8,090 nucleotides of DNA from Bryobacterales bacterium (lineage in GTDB: Bacteria > Acidobacteriota > Terriglobia > Bryobacterales > Bryobacteraceae): the NCBI GenBank assembly GCA_003487005.1, contig DNFG01000261.1, forward strand, positions 1 through 8,090. The letters are read 5' to 3'. A program made the position numbers and the translations under genes. Positions 1 to 6,614 of the stretch are shown here, piece after piece; position 1 is the stretch's first letter, and every line of letters begins with the position of its first letter. Below the pieces are notes generated by a model, which was not told the origin of the DNA, did not search any database, and saw only the letters and a list, made by a program, of their open reading frames with translations.

Positions 1-3
1 CCC

Positions 4-37
4 CCCGGCTCTCCCCCATTAAGGGCGGAGACCCGGG
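4..37 (-). terminator. Stem-loop downstream of tRNA-Met (putative terminator)
   Basis: An inverted repeat lies 13 bases beyond the encoded CCA of the tRNA. On the plus strand CCCGG (4-8) pairs with CCGGG (33-37), CTCC (11-14) with GGAG (27-30) and CCC (15-17) with GGG (23-25). The loop is ATTAA, with a 2x2 internal loop and a one-base bulge (C26). That gives 12 pairs, 10 of them G-C. The position fits a transcription terminator or 3' processing signal for the minus-strand tRNA. No T-tract can be confirmed: only three more bases remain before the window edge, and they read GGG on the tRNA strand. Confidence 0.45.
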
Positions 38-50
38 AGTGAGGCGGGAT

Positions 51-127
51 TGGTGCCGGCGGTAGGACTCGAACCTACGACCTACGGATTATGAGACCGT
101 CGCTCTAACCACCTGAGCTACGCCGGC
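51..127 (-). tRNA. tRNA-Met (anticodon CAT), elongator type
   Basis: Read on the minus strand, a complete cloverleaf is visible. The acceptor stem is GCCGGCG (127-121) paired with CGCCGGC (61-55), the discriminator is A (54) and CCA is encoded (53-51). The D arm reads GCTC-AGGTGGTTA-GAGC. The anticodon loop is CTCATAA with anticodon CAT, and the stem ACGGT/TCCGT has a T-T at the loop-closing pair 31:39, where pseudouridine is common in tRNA-Met. The T arm is GTAGG-TTCGAGT-CCTAC. All acceptor pairs are Watson-Crick, including 1:72, which argues against an initiator tRNA. A CAT anticodon can also mark tRNA-Ile2, whose C34 is converted to lysidine. I favour elongator Met, but sequence alone does not fully exclude Ile2. 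Confidence 0.93.
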
Positions 128-147
128 ACGGCGCTCGGTACCTTCTC

Positions 148-176
148 AGCGTACGAACTCCTTGCGCGTCTGTCAA
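148..176 (-). promoter_or_regulatory. Promoter of the tRNA-Met gene
   Basis: On the minus strand a perfect -35 box TTGACA (176-171) is followed after exactly 17 bases by TACGCT (153-148) as a weak -10 box (3 of 6 consensus bases, with T1, A2 and final T kept). Transcription would start near 141, about 14 bases before the mature tRNA 5' end. This is a normal short leader for a stand-alone tRNA. Confidence 0.6.
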
Positions 177-559
177 ATCGCACCCTTTTGTGCTCGTTCA
201 GACCAAAATCCTCTTGACAGAATCGGCCGTCAGGTCCATATTAAGGGCAGAGACTGGCTCTTGAATTTCGGTTCCGGATATCCAGTCCAGGCCAATTCGA
301 TGTACGCCCCTGAGTGGGCGGGAGAGGAGGCTGTTTCATCGAAATAGAGCACTTCACTGGGCGGCTACCGAATGCCTGAACCGCCTGGAAGCGCACCTCC
401 TGAATGCCCCACGCACCGCCGACTCGGTGCCAGGCCAGCGGTTGATTTTCCGCAATCACACGAGGTTCAACGGTTCCAGCACTGACCTTTCACCCGGTTC
501 GCGGGGGAAGGAGCGATTCAGGATCCGGCGGCCGCCCTGTTTTCGTGTACAGATCCGGT
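177..559. other. Non-coding stretch between tRNA-Met and the polysaccharide operon
   Basis: I find no supportable gene here. Short open frames exist on both strands, but they lack ribosome-binding sites, recognisable motifs and the strong G/C third-position bias of the neighbouring genes. A minus-strand reading between roughly 460 and 240 gives protein-like segments in two adjacent frames, each stopped early; it may be a decayed gene remnant (see findings). One extra promoter-like element lies at 214-242 and the operon promoter follows at 560-589. Local base composition is less GC-rich than in the genes. The stretch could also contain a long 5' leader if the upstream promoter is used. Confidence 0.5.
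214..242 (+). promoter_or_regulatory. Second promoter-like element
   Basis: TTGACA (214-219) is a perfect -35 box, followed after 17 bases by CATATT (237-242), which matches the -10 consensus at four of six positions. It points toward the polysaccharide operon but lies about 370 bases upstream of the first start codon. It would therefore produce a long leader, or transcribe something small that I cannot identify. It could be a chance match. Confidence 0.28.
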
Positions 560-589
560 TTGACACCGTTCGAAGGCCTTCAGTAGAGT
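560..589 (+). promoter_or_regulatory. Likely promoter of the wzt-like operon
   Basis: A perfect TTGACA (560-565) is followed after 18 bases by TAGAGT (584-589), four of six matches to the -10 consensus. The start point would be near 596, which gives a leader of about 14 bases to the GTG at 610 or about 41 bases to the GTG at 637. It is the best promoter-like pair immediately ahead of three closely spaced co-directional genes. Confidence 0.5.
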
Positions 590-609
590 CAGTATAGAGT
601 CGGGAAAAT

Positions 610-1953
610 GTGTGCCAGCATCCCGGCCGCACCTCCGTGAGTCTCATCTCATTTCAAGGGGTATCAAAGAGTTACCCCATCTACCAACGTCCCAGCGACC
701 GCCTCAAAGAACTCCTCTTCCTGAACCGCCGCCGGTTTCATGAGGACTTCTGGGCGCTGCGCGATATCTCCTTTGAAATCAATCGTGGAGAGACTTTCTG
801 CATCGTAGGGGAGAACGGGTCCGGCAAGAGCACCCTGCTGCAGATCGTTGCCGGCATCCTGGCCCCCACCACCGGCACGGCTCAAGTCAGCGGACGTGTC
901 TCGGCGCTGCTGGAACTCGGCTCCGGCTTCAATCCTGAATTCAGCGGCAAGGATAACGTGTACCTCAACGCCGCGATTCTCGGATTCAACCGGACCGCGG
1001 TGGACCGGATCTATCGCCAGATCGAAGAGTTTGCCGAAATCGGCGACTTCATCCATCAGCCAGTGAAGACCTACAGTAGCGGGATGGTGGTCCGCCTTGC
1101 CTTCGCCGTCGCGATCCACGTTGAGCCCGAGATCCTGATTGTGGACGAAGCGCTCGCCGTAGGCGATATATACTTCCGGCAGCGCTGTCTGCGCAAAGTG
1201 CATGAAATGCGCAACCGCGGGGTGACAATCCTGTTTGTTTCGCACTCCGCGGGGGACGTGAAAGCGCTGGGCGACCGGACGATGTGGCTGGACCACGGGC
1301 GGATCCGCGCGTTGGGGGAAACCGACAAGGTCGTCGCCCAGTATCTCGCCGCGATGGTCGAGAAAGACTCGGCCTACCTTGAGTTGAAGGCGCCGGCGCC
1401 GGACGGCGGTGGTCCTCAGGTGGAGGCGCCGGAGGTGGTGACGACGATTCCGAATATCGACCACCGCTATGGGGACGAACGCGCCGAGATCCTCGGGATT
1501 GCGGTGATGGACCGTTACGGGCAGCGCCTGCCGCTGCTGCGGCCTGGCGAAGTTTGCGTGGTCCGGATCAGTGTCCGTGCCCGGGAGCCGATTGGCATGC
1601 CGAATGTGGGCTTCATGCTGAGAAACCATCTCGGCGTCGATTTTGCGGGCACAAACACGCGCCGGGAAGGCTTTGAACTGCCTCCCATGCGCGCGGGGGA
1701 CGTCTATACGGTCGATTTCCACCTGATGATCCCGGAGTTGTACCCAAGCGAGTTCTCTTTCTCGCCGGCGATCGCCGACGGCACGCTGGTCAGCTATCAC
1801 ATGTGCGACTGGATCGATAACGCAGTCACGCTGCAGATGGGCCACAGTGACAATCCGATCTATGGATACATCCATCTACCCTGCAAGGTGGAATTGAACG
1901 GTCGTTTGGCCGCGACGGCGACCCAGGAGCAGGCGGAGGCGCGTCTTGCCTGA
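610..1953 (+). CDS. Wzt-type polysaccharide ABC transporter ATPase with C-terminal glycan-binding domain
   Basis: This is the ATPase subunit of an ABC-2 exporter for O-antigen-like or teichoic-type glycans, acting at the cytoplasmic face of the inner membrane. The nucleotide-binding domain spans about residues 12-250: Walker A GENGSGKST (67-75), a signature loop of the reduced YSSGM form (155-159) typical of Wzt/TagH, Walker B ILIVDE (175-180) and H-loop His212. Residues 285-430 form a beta-rich extension resembling Wzt_C, which in E. coli O8/O9a binds the capped end of the polymer. The length (447) fits Wzt proteins with this domain. The start is uncertain. GTG at 610 has a weak GGGA upstream. 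GTG at 637, giving MSLISF, matches how such proteins usually begin but has only pyrimidine-rich sequence before it. No wzm permease gene lies next to it. The next gene overlaps its end, implying co-translation. The family is clear; the substrate is unknown. Confidence 0.9.
   Translation: MCQHPGRTSVSLISFQGVSKSYPIYQRPSDRLKELLFLNRRRFHEDFWALRDISFEINRGETFCIVGENGSGKSTLLQIVAGILAPTTGTAQVSGRVSALLELGSGFNPEFSGKDNVYLNAAILGFNRTAVDRIYRQIEEFAEIGDFIHQPVKTYSSGMVVRLAFAVAIHVEPEILIVDEALAVGDIYFRQRCLRKVHEMRNRGVTILFVSHSAGDVKALGDRTMWLDHGRIRALGETDKVVAQYLAAMVEKDSAYLELKAPAPDGGGPQVEAPEVVTTIPNIDHRYGDERAEILGIAVMDRYGQRLPLLRPGEVCVVRISVRAREPIGMPNVGFMLRNHLGVDFAGTNTRREGFELPPMRAGDVYTVDFHLMIPELYPSEFSFSPAIADGTLVSYHMCDWIDNAVTLQMGHSDNPIYGYIHLPCKVELNGRLAATATQEQAEARLA
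1935..1939 (+). promoter_or_regulatory. Ribosome binding site that fixes a TTG start
   Basis: GGAGG lies inside the end of the upstream ATPase gene, six bases before the TTG at 1946. It supports TTG 1946 as the start of the methyltransferase gene and indicates translational coupling. There is no nearby in-frame ATG or GTG before the conserved N-terminal region. Confidence 0.65.
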
Positions 1954-3205
1954 TCAGGCCCCACCGGAGTTTACCGGAGAACGACTCATTCCGGGACATG
2001 CTGACCCGGATCTGTTTAACGAACATTTTGCCCGCTATGCCTTCGCCGCCCGCCTCGCGCGGCACAAAAGGATCCTGGATGTGGGCTGTGGCCTCGGCTA
2101 CGGATCACAGGAGCTGGCTCGCGCGGCGAACCGCGTGGTGGCAATCGACCTGGCGCCGGATGCCGTCCGCGCAGCCTCGTTTGGCTATCCGGCCCCGAAC
2201 TTGCACTATGCTGCGGCATCCGCGACGGCACTTCCATTCGCCGATGCCGCGTTTGACCTGATCACGGCCTTTGAGGTGATCGAGCACCTCGAAGAGTGGC
2301 CGGCGCTGTTGGGGGAGGCCCGCCGGTTGCTCGCTCCTGGCGGGCAGTTTATCGTTTCGACACCGAATCGCGACTACTACGCTGAAGCGAGGGGTGAAAG
2401 CGGGCCCAATCCGTTCCACGTCCACGAATTCGACTATGCCGAATTCCGGGATGCGCTGTCGGCGGTCTTTCCCTCGGTGACGCTGTTTCTGCAGAACCAT
2501 GCCGCGGCGATCGCGTTTCAGCCCGCGATGCCTCCGGCGGCCTCCGCGGCGGAGACGTTACTGGCCCGCAAGCCGCCCGCACCGGAAACGAGTCACTTCT
2601 TCGTCGCAGTGTGCGCGCTGAGCCAGCAGACGGGGGCGCCAACTTACGTCTTCCTGCCCGAGGCCGGTAATGTCCTACGCGAACGTGAGCATCACATCGA
2701 GAAACTGGAAGCAGAACTTGCATTAAAGAACCAGTGGTTGGACGAAAAAGCCTCGGAATATGCCCGCTATGTCGGTATCCACGAGAAGGAACTCAAGGAT
2801 GCCCAGCAGTGGGCGCGTGACCTTGAGACCGAACTCGGGCACGCCCGCGACCGAGTTGTTGACCTGCAGGACGAAGTGGAGGATGTGCAGCAGCAGGCAC
2901 TGGACACGGCCCGCCGTTACGACGAAAAAATCACAGATCTCGAAACGGAGCTGACCTCCCGAACCAGCGCCTACGAGACAAGAATCTCCGAAATGGAGAC
3001 AGAGATTGCGGCCGCGCGCGAAGAACTGGCTAAATGCGTGGCGCTGCTTGACGCTGCCGAAGCGCGGGCCGATGAGCGTACTCGCTGGGCACTTTCCCTG
3101 CAGGAGAAAGTGAACCAGTTGGAGGCGCGCCTCGCCGCGGTGCAGGCATCGCGATGGATCCGCCTCGGGCGCAAGATTGGGCTTGGGCCGGATCTGACCA
3201 GCTAA
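1946..3205 (+). CDS. Class I SAM-dependent methyltransferase with long C-terminal coiled coil
   Basis: The N-terminal half is a Methyltransf_11-like SAM enzyme. Motif I is LDVGCGLGYG (44-53), an acidic ribose-binding residue is Asp68 in AIDLA, and the post-motif region is FDLITAFEVIEHL (103-115), followed by LLAPGG (128-133) and STPNR (138-142). From about 243 to 400 the protein is rich in Glu, Lys, Arg, Leu and Ala and reads as a long coiled coil, with recurring DLETEL-type units at 292, 331 and (as EMETEI) 349. The tail SRWIRLGRKIGLG (402-414) is basic and possibly amphipathic, which could hold the protein at the membrane. The gene starts at TTG with a good GGAGG and overlaps the ATPase gene by eight bases. 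The architecture recalls the chain terminator WbdD of E. coli O8/O9a, but there is no kinase domain between methyltransferase and coil. Predicted role: methyl capping or other modification of a surface glycan. The methyltransferase call is firm, the capping role is inference. Confidence 0.88.
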   Translation: MPDQAPPEFTGERLIPGHADPDLFNEHFARYAFAARLARHKRILDVGCGLGYGSQELARAANRVVAIDLAPDAVRAASFGYPAPNLHYAAASATALPFADAAFDLITAFEVIEHLEEWPALLGEARRLLAPGGQFIVSTPNRDYYAEARGESGPNPFHVHEFDYAEFRDALSAVFPSVTLFLQNHAAAIAFQPAMPPAASAAETLLARKPPAPETSHFFVAVCALSQQTGAPTYVFLPEAGNVLREREHHIEKLEAELALKNQWLDEKASEYARYVGIHEKELKDAQQWARDLETELGHARDRVVDLQDEVEDVQQQALDTARRYDEKITDLETELTSRTSAYETRISEMETEIAAAREELAKCVALLDAAEARADERTRWALSLQEKVNQLEARLAAVQASRWIRLGRKIGLGPDLTS

Positions 3206-3209
3206 CTGT

Positions 3210-5540
3210 ATGGGCCGCCTGCTCCGCATTCTGCGCCAGTCGCCGCTGGCGGTACTTTCTCCTGCCCTCGTGGTGCTGGCGGCGGGATGCCTGTACCTGA
3301 CCGACTTGTGCTGGAAACTGTTCGGCGGACGCCGGTCAGTCCGCAATGCCGCGCCCCGCCGCCACGCCGCTTCGGTCGTCATCCCCAACTGGAACGGCCG
3401 CGACCTGCTGGAAAAGTACATTCCGCCCCTGATCGAAGCGATGCAGGGCCACTCGGACAACGAGATCATCGTGGTGGACAACGGCTCGCAAGACGGGAGC
3501 GCGGAATTCGTCCGGGAGCGGTTTCCGGAGGTCCGATTGCTGGCGTTGCCCCGCAACCTGGGCTTCGGCGGTGGTTCGAATGCCGGTTTTCAGGCTGCGA
3601 AAAACGACATTGTTGTCCTTCTGAATAGCGATATGCGTGTCGCCCGGGACTTTTTGCAGCCGCTTCTGGATGGTTTTGACGCCCCGGACATCTTTGCCGT
3701 GTCGTGCCAGATCTTCTTCCCGGACCCGGAAAAACAGCGGGAAGAGACCGGGTTGACCCAGGCCTGGTGGGCTCAAGGGACACTGCGAGTCCGGCACGTG
3801 ATCGACGACCAGGTTCGCACACTGTACCCGTGTTTCTATGGCGGCGGCGGCTCGTGCGCGTTCGACCGGAGAAAGTTCCTCGAACTGGGGGGCTTCGACC
3901 ATGTTCTGCGGCCGTTCTATCTCGAAGACACGGATCTCGGCTACGCCGCGTGGAAGCGGGGATGGCGGATTCTCTATCAGCCGGCAAGCCACGTCTGGCA
4001 CGAACACCGCGGCACCATCGGGAGAAAATTCTCGCGGGGCTACATCGACGGCATCATCCGCAAGAACTTCATCTTGTTCACCTGGAAGAACATTCATGAG
4101 CCGGGGCGGCTCTTTGGCCATTTCGGCTATCTCTGGGCGGGGGCGCTGCTCAGCATGGTGGCCGGCGATTCGATGGAGCGGCCGTCGCTACCGGGCCTGG
4201 CCCGGGCGTTCGTGCAACTGCCGGGCGCGATGGCGGCCCGCTGGCGCGCCCGTTCCCTCGCGGCCATTGACGACACCGAGGCGTTCCGGCGCCCTCTGGC
4301 GGGTTACTACCGTGACCGGTTTCTACCGGTGGCCGCCGCCCGTGACCGGCTTCGGGTCCTGTTCCTTTCGCCATACCCGATCTGTCCGCCCGTGCATGGC
4401 GGGGCTGTTTTCATGTCACAGACGGTGGAACAATTGGGCAGGCTGGCCGATCTGCACCTGGTGGTCCTCATTGATGCTCCGGCCGAGGCGGACGCGCACG
4501 CGCCTCTCGCGCCGGCGGTCCGGTCAATGCAGTTTCTGACCCGTCTGGAAGGTCAGGGAGCCCATCCCGGGTCACTTCTGCCTCACGCGGTCCGGGAGTT
4601 CTCCAGCATGGAGCTGGAATGGATGCTGCACCGGACACTCTATAACGAGCAGATCGACGTTTTTCAGATCGAGTACACGAATATGGGCCAGTACGGTTCC
4701 GGGTTCCGCCGGATCGCGGTCTGCCTGTTCGAGCATGACGTGTACTTTCAGTCGGTCGGCCGGGTTCTGGCTTCCTTTGGGCCTTTGAAGCGGATTTCGG
4801 GCAGTATTGAGTACCTTCGCGCGTTGCGTTACGAACTCCGGATGCTCCCGGAGATGGATCACATTCAGGCCTGCACGGCGGAGAACCGGGACTACCTGCT
4901 GGGCTTTCTGCCGGAACTGGCTCCACGGATTGACGCGGGTCTTCGGGCGGGGATCGAGACTGCCCGCTACCGATTCACTCCGGACGGCCGCGAGCCGAAA
5001 ACGATGCTGTTTCTCGGCAGTTTCCGGCACGCGCCCAACGCCGCGGCGTTGAACTGGTTTCTGCGCCAGGTGATGCCCTTGATCGCGGCGCGGGACCCGG
5101 AGGCGCGGTTGATTGTGATCGGTTCGGACCCGCCGCCCGCGCACACTCTGCCCACGTTCGACGGCCGGGTCGAAATCCACGGTTTTGTGCCGGACATTCA
5201 CGAGGCGCTCCGCCGCTACGCGGTGTTCATTTGCCCGATTCTGGGTGGATCCGGCGTGCGTGTGAAGCTGTTGGAGGCGTTTGCGAGCGGGATTCCGGCG
5301 GTTTCGACACGCATTGGCGCGGAAGGACTGGGCGAAGCCGACGGCCACAACTGCCGGCTCGCCGATGACCCGGAAGCTTTCGCGCAGGCGATTCTGGATC
5401 TGTTCAACAAGCCCGGCGAGGCGGCGGCGATGGCAGCGCGGGCGCGCCGTCTGGTGGAATCGGAGCGCGACATCGTGAAGATGACCGCGGCGCTCGAGCG
5501 CAGTTACCGGGATGTGCTGAAGGCGAAGACCGCCGGCTGA
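3210..5540 (+). CDS. Bifunctional glycosyltransferase: GT2 (rhamnosyltransferase-like) fused to GT4
   Basis: This 776-residue protein contains two glycosyltransferases. A hydrophobic segment (about 12-34) may be a membrane anchor. Residues 54-290 are a GT-A fold GT2 of the WbbL type: VVIPNWNG (56-63), VVDNGSQDGS (88-97), NLGFGGGSNAG (116-126), LLNSD (137-141, the metal/nucleotide site) and FYLEDTDLGYAAWKRGW (236-252, with the likely catalytic acidic pair). After a linker with another hydrophobic patch (about 303-317), residues 381-776 form a GT-B fold GT4: SPYPICPPVHGG (387-398), FLGSFRHAPN (601-610), IHGFVPDI (656-663) and GGSGVRVKLLEAFASGIP (679-696) with the conserved donor-site Glu689. 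The gene begins four bases after the methyltransferase stop with no clear Shine-Dalgarno, so it is probably translated by coupling. Both active sites look intact, so it may add two successive sugars. Donors and acceptor are unknown. Confidence 0.9.
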   Translation: MGRLLRILRQSPLAVLSPALVVLAAGCLYLTDLCWKLFGGRRSVRNAAPRRHAASVVIPNWNGRDLLEKYIPPLIEAMQGHSDNEIIVVDNGSQDGSAEFVRERFPEVRLLALPRNLGFGGGSNAGFQAAKNDIVVLLNSDMRVARDFLQPLLDGFDAPDIFAVSCQIFFPDPEKQREETGLTQAWWAQGTLRVRHVIDDQVRTLYPCFYGGGGSCAFDRRKFLELGGFDHVLRPFYLEDTDLGYAAWKRGWRILYQPASHVWHEHRGTIGRKFSRGYIDGIIRKNFILFTWKNIHEPGRLFGHFGYLWAGALLSMVAGDSMERPSLPGLARAFVQLPGAMAARWRARSLAAIDDTEAFRRPLAGYYRDRFLPVAAARDRLRVLFLSPYPICPPVHGGAVFMSQTVEQLGRLADLHLVVLIDAPAEADAHAPLAPAVRSMQFLTRLEGQGAHPGSLLPHAVREFSSMELEWMLHRTLYNEQIDVFQIEYTNMGQYGSGFRRIAVCLFEHDVYFQSVGRVLASFGPLKRISGSIEYLRALRYELRMLPEMDHIQACTAENRDYLLGFLPELAPRIDAGLRAGIETARYRFTPDGREPKTMLFLGSFRHAPNAAALNWFLRQVMPLIAARDPEARLIVIGSDPPPAHTLPTFDGRVEIHGFVPDIHEALRRYAVFICPILGGSGVRVKLLEAFASGIPAVSTRIGAEGLGEADGHNCRLADDPEAFAQAILDLFNKPGEAAAMAARARRLVESERDIVKMTAALERSYRDVLKAKTAG

Positions 5541-5552
5541 GTCCGACGCGAA

Positions 5553-6587
5553 TCAGGCGGCCGCGAGCGCACGGCGCAGCGCTTCAAGCGCGGCCGGGAC
5601 TTTTTGAATGATCTCCAGTTCGCTGGCGAGCGTCTCCGCGGGCGATTCATCGAGGCGCTCGAGTTGCATCGGCAGGCGTCCATCGCCGGTGGCCACCGCG
5701 AGATAGACCCCGGTTTCCGTGAACGAGAGGAAGACGGGGAGGCCGAAGTGCTGGCGGAGTTCAAAACAGAGCCGCCGGAGGGGTTTCGGGATGGGCGGCG
5801 GGGTGGTCTGGCCCTGATCCAGGATCAGCAGGAAGGCTTCATCGAAGGCCGGGTCGCCGGATTTCGAGCGAACGACGTTTACAGCGCGCGCGGTCTCGAA
5901 TCCGAAGGGGTTCTTCTCATACACGGGGTCGGCGAGGCGCACGGTCACCGGGAAGGGATTGCGGAAGTCGAGATGGACGAAGATGCCGGAGAAGAAATGG
6001 CCGAGCCGTTCATTTGACCAGCTTTCGGCGTTGGACCTGGCGCGAGGTTGCAGCACGGCGCCGGGCTTGCGGTGGGCGATCCGGAAGACCGAAGCCCGAA
6101 AGGGCACGCCGCCGGCTAGGCCTGAGAATCCGCAGGTGTGGGCGATCCGGTTGTGGTTGTGGTGGAAAAGCAGGCTCCGTCTGATCGCGTCGTGATCGAA
6201 CAAGGTGTCGCTGGTGACCTCGAAGCCCGGCAGGGCATCGTGCAGCGAAGGGATCAGCACGGCGTCGTTGAAAGCGCGCCGGAGGTCGTGCATCTCAGCG
6301 TCGCCGGTCTGGAAGATCCGGGTGAATGCCTGGTAGCCGGCAAAGAAAATGAGAACCCAGGTGAAGACGACTGAACCAATCAGGGCGAACGTCCGGCGGC
6401 TGACGAAATTGCCCATCAGCCAGAGGGCGCCAATCGTCCCCCCACCCAGGAGGGCGATGCCGCCGATGACGGTGGCTGCCAACAAGAGCAGGCTTTGCCG
6501 GGCGGCCGACTCCTCGCGCTGGCGCAGAACTTCGATCTCCGAGAGGCGGCTGCGAACGGCGGGGAGAAACGGCGAAGGGGCATCCAT
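5553..6587 (-). CDS. Two-helix membrane protein, DUF3137-like
   Basis: The function is unknown. The 344-residue product starts with a short charged region (11-30), then has two strongly hydrophobic segments at about 32-60 and 66-86, probably a membrane hairpin. A large soluble part follows. Several stretches recall the DUF3137 family as I remember it: LPGFEVTSDTLF (119-130), a central FFSGIFVHLDF (198-208), DPAFDEAFLLI (245-255) and a late TETGVYLAVATG (290-301). The tail (309-344) is helical and Ala/Leu/Glu-rich. The ATG at 6587 has no obvious ribosome-binding site and lies 27 bases beyond the stop of the co-directional exported-protein gene, so the two are probably one transcript. It ends 12 bases from the stop of the convergent glycosyltransferase gene, leaving no room for a separate terminator. 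The family assignment is from memory and needs a profile search. Confidence 0.75.
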   Translation of the reverse strand: MDAPSPFLPAVRSRLSEIEVLRQREESAARQSLLLLAATVIGGIALLGGGTIGALWLMGNFVSRRTFALIGSVVFTWVLIFFAGYQAFTRIFQTGDAEMHDLRRAFNDAVLIPSLHDALPGFEVTSDTLFDHDAIRRSLLFHHNHNRIAHTCGFSGLAGGVPFRASVFRIAHRKPGAVLQPRARSNAESWSNERLGHFFSGIFVHLDFRNPFPVTVRLADPVYEKNPFGFETARAVNVVRSKSGDPAFDEAFLLILDQGQTTPPPIPKPLRRLCFELRQHFGLPVFLSFTETGVYLAVATGDGRLPMQLERLDESPAETLASELEIIQKVPAALEALRRALAAA

Positions 6588-6614
6588 ATATCGGGACAGG
6601 ATACCCCAATTCGG

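Noticed and set aside
664..1875. Long minus-strand open frame (403 codons) opposite the ABC ATPase
   Set aside because: It is antisense to a gene with intact Walker A, Walker B and signature motifs. The frame is kept open by GC-rich codon usage, and its product is His/Arg/Asp-rich without any family motif.
2723..3556. Minus-strand open frame of 277 codons spanning the methyltransferase/glycosyltransferase junction
   Set aside because: It crosses two convincingly coded plus-strand genes and shows no domain or ribosome site, so it is a shadow frame.
3336..4121. Minus-strand open frame of 261 codons within the GT2 domain region
   Set aside because: The plus strand here encodes conserved GT2 motifs in the correct order. 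The antisense product is compositionally biased and unrecognisable.
4572..5348. Minus-strand open frame of 258 codons within the GT4 domain region
   Set aside because: Antisense to clear GT4 donor-site motifs, with no start signal.
5531..5560. Possible bidirectional terminator between the convergent genes
   Set aside because: Only 12 bases separate the two stop codons. The best inverted repeat (CCGCC/GGCGG) has a five-pair stem with a loop over 15 bases and no T-tract.
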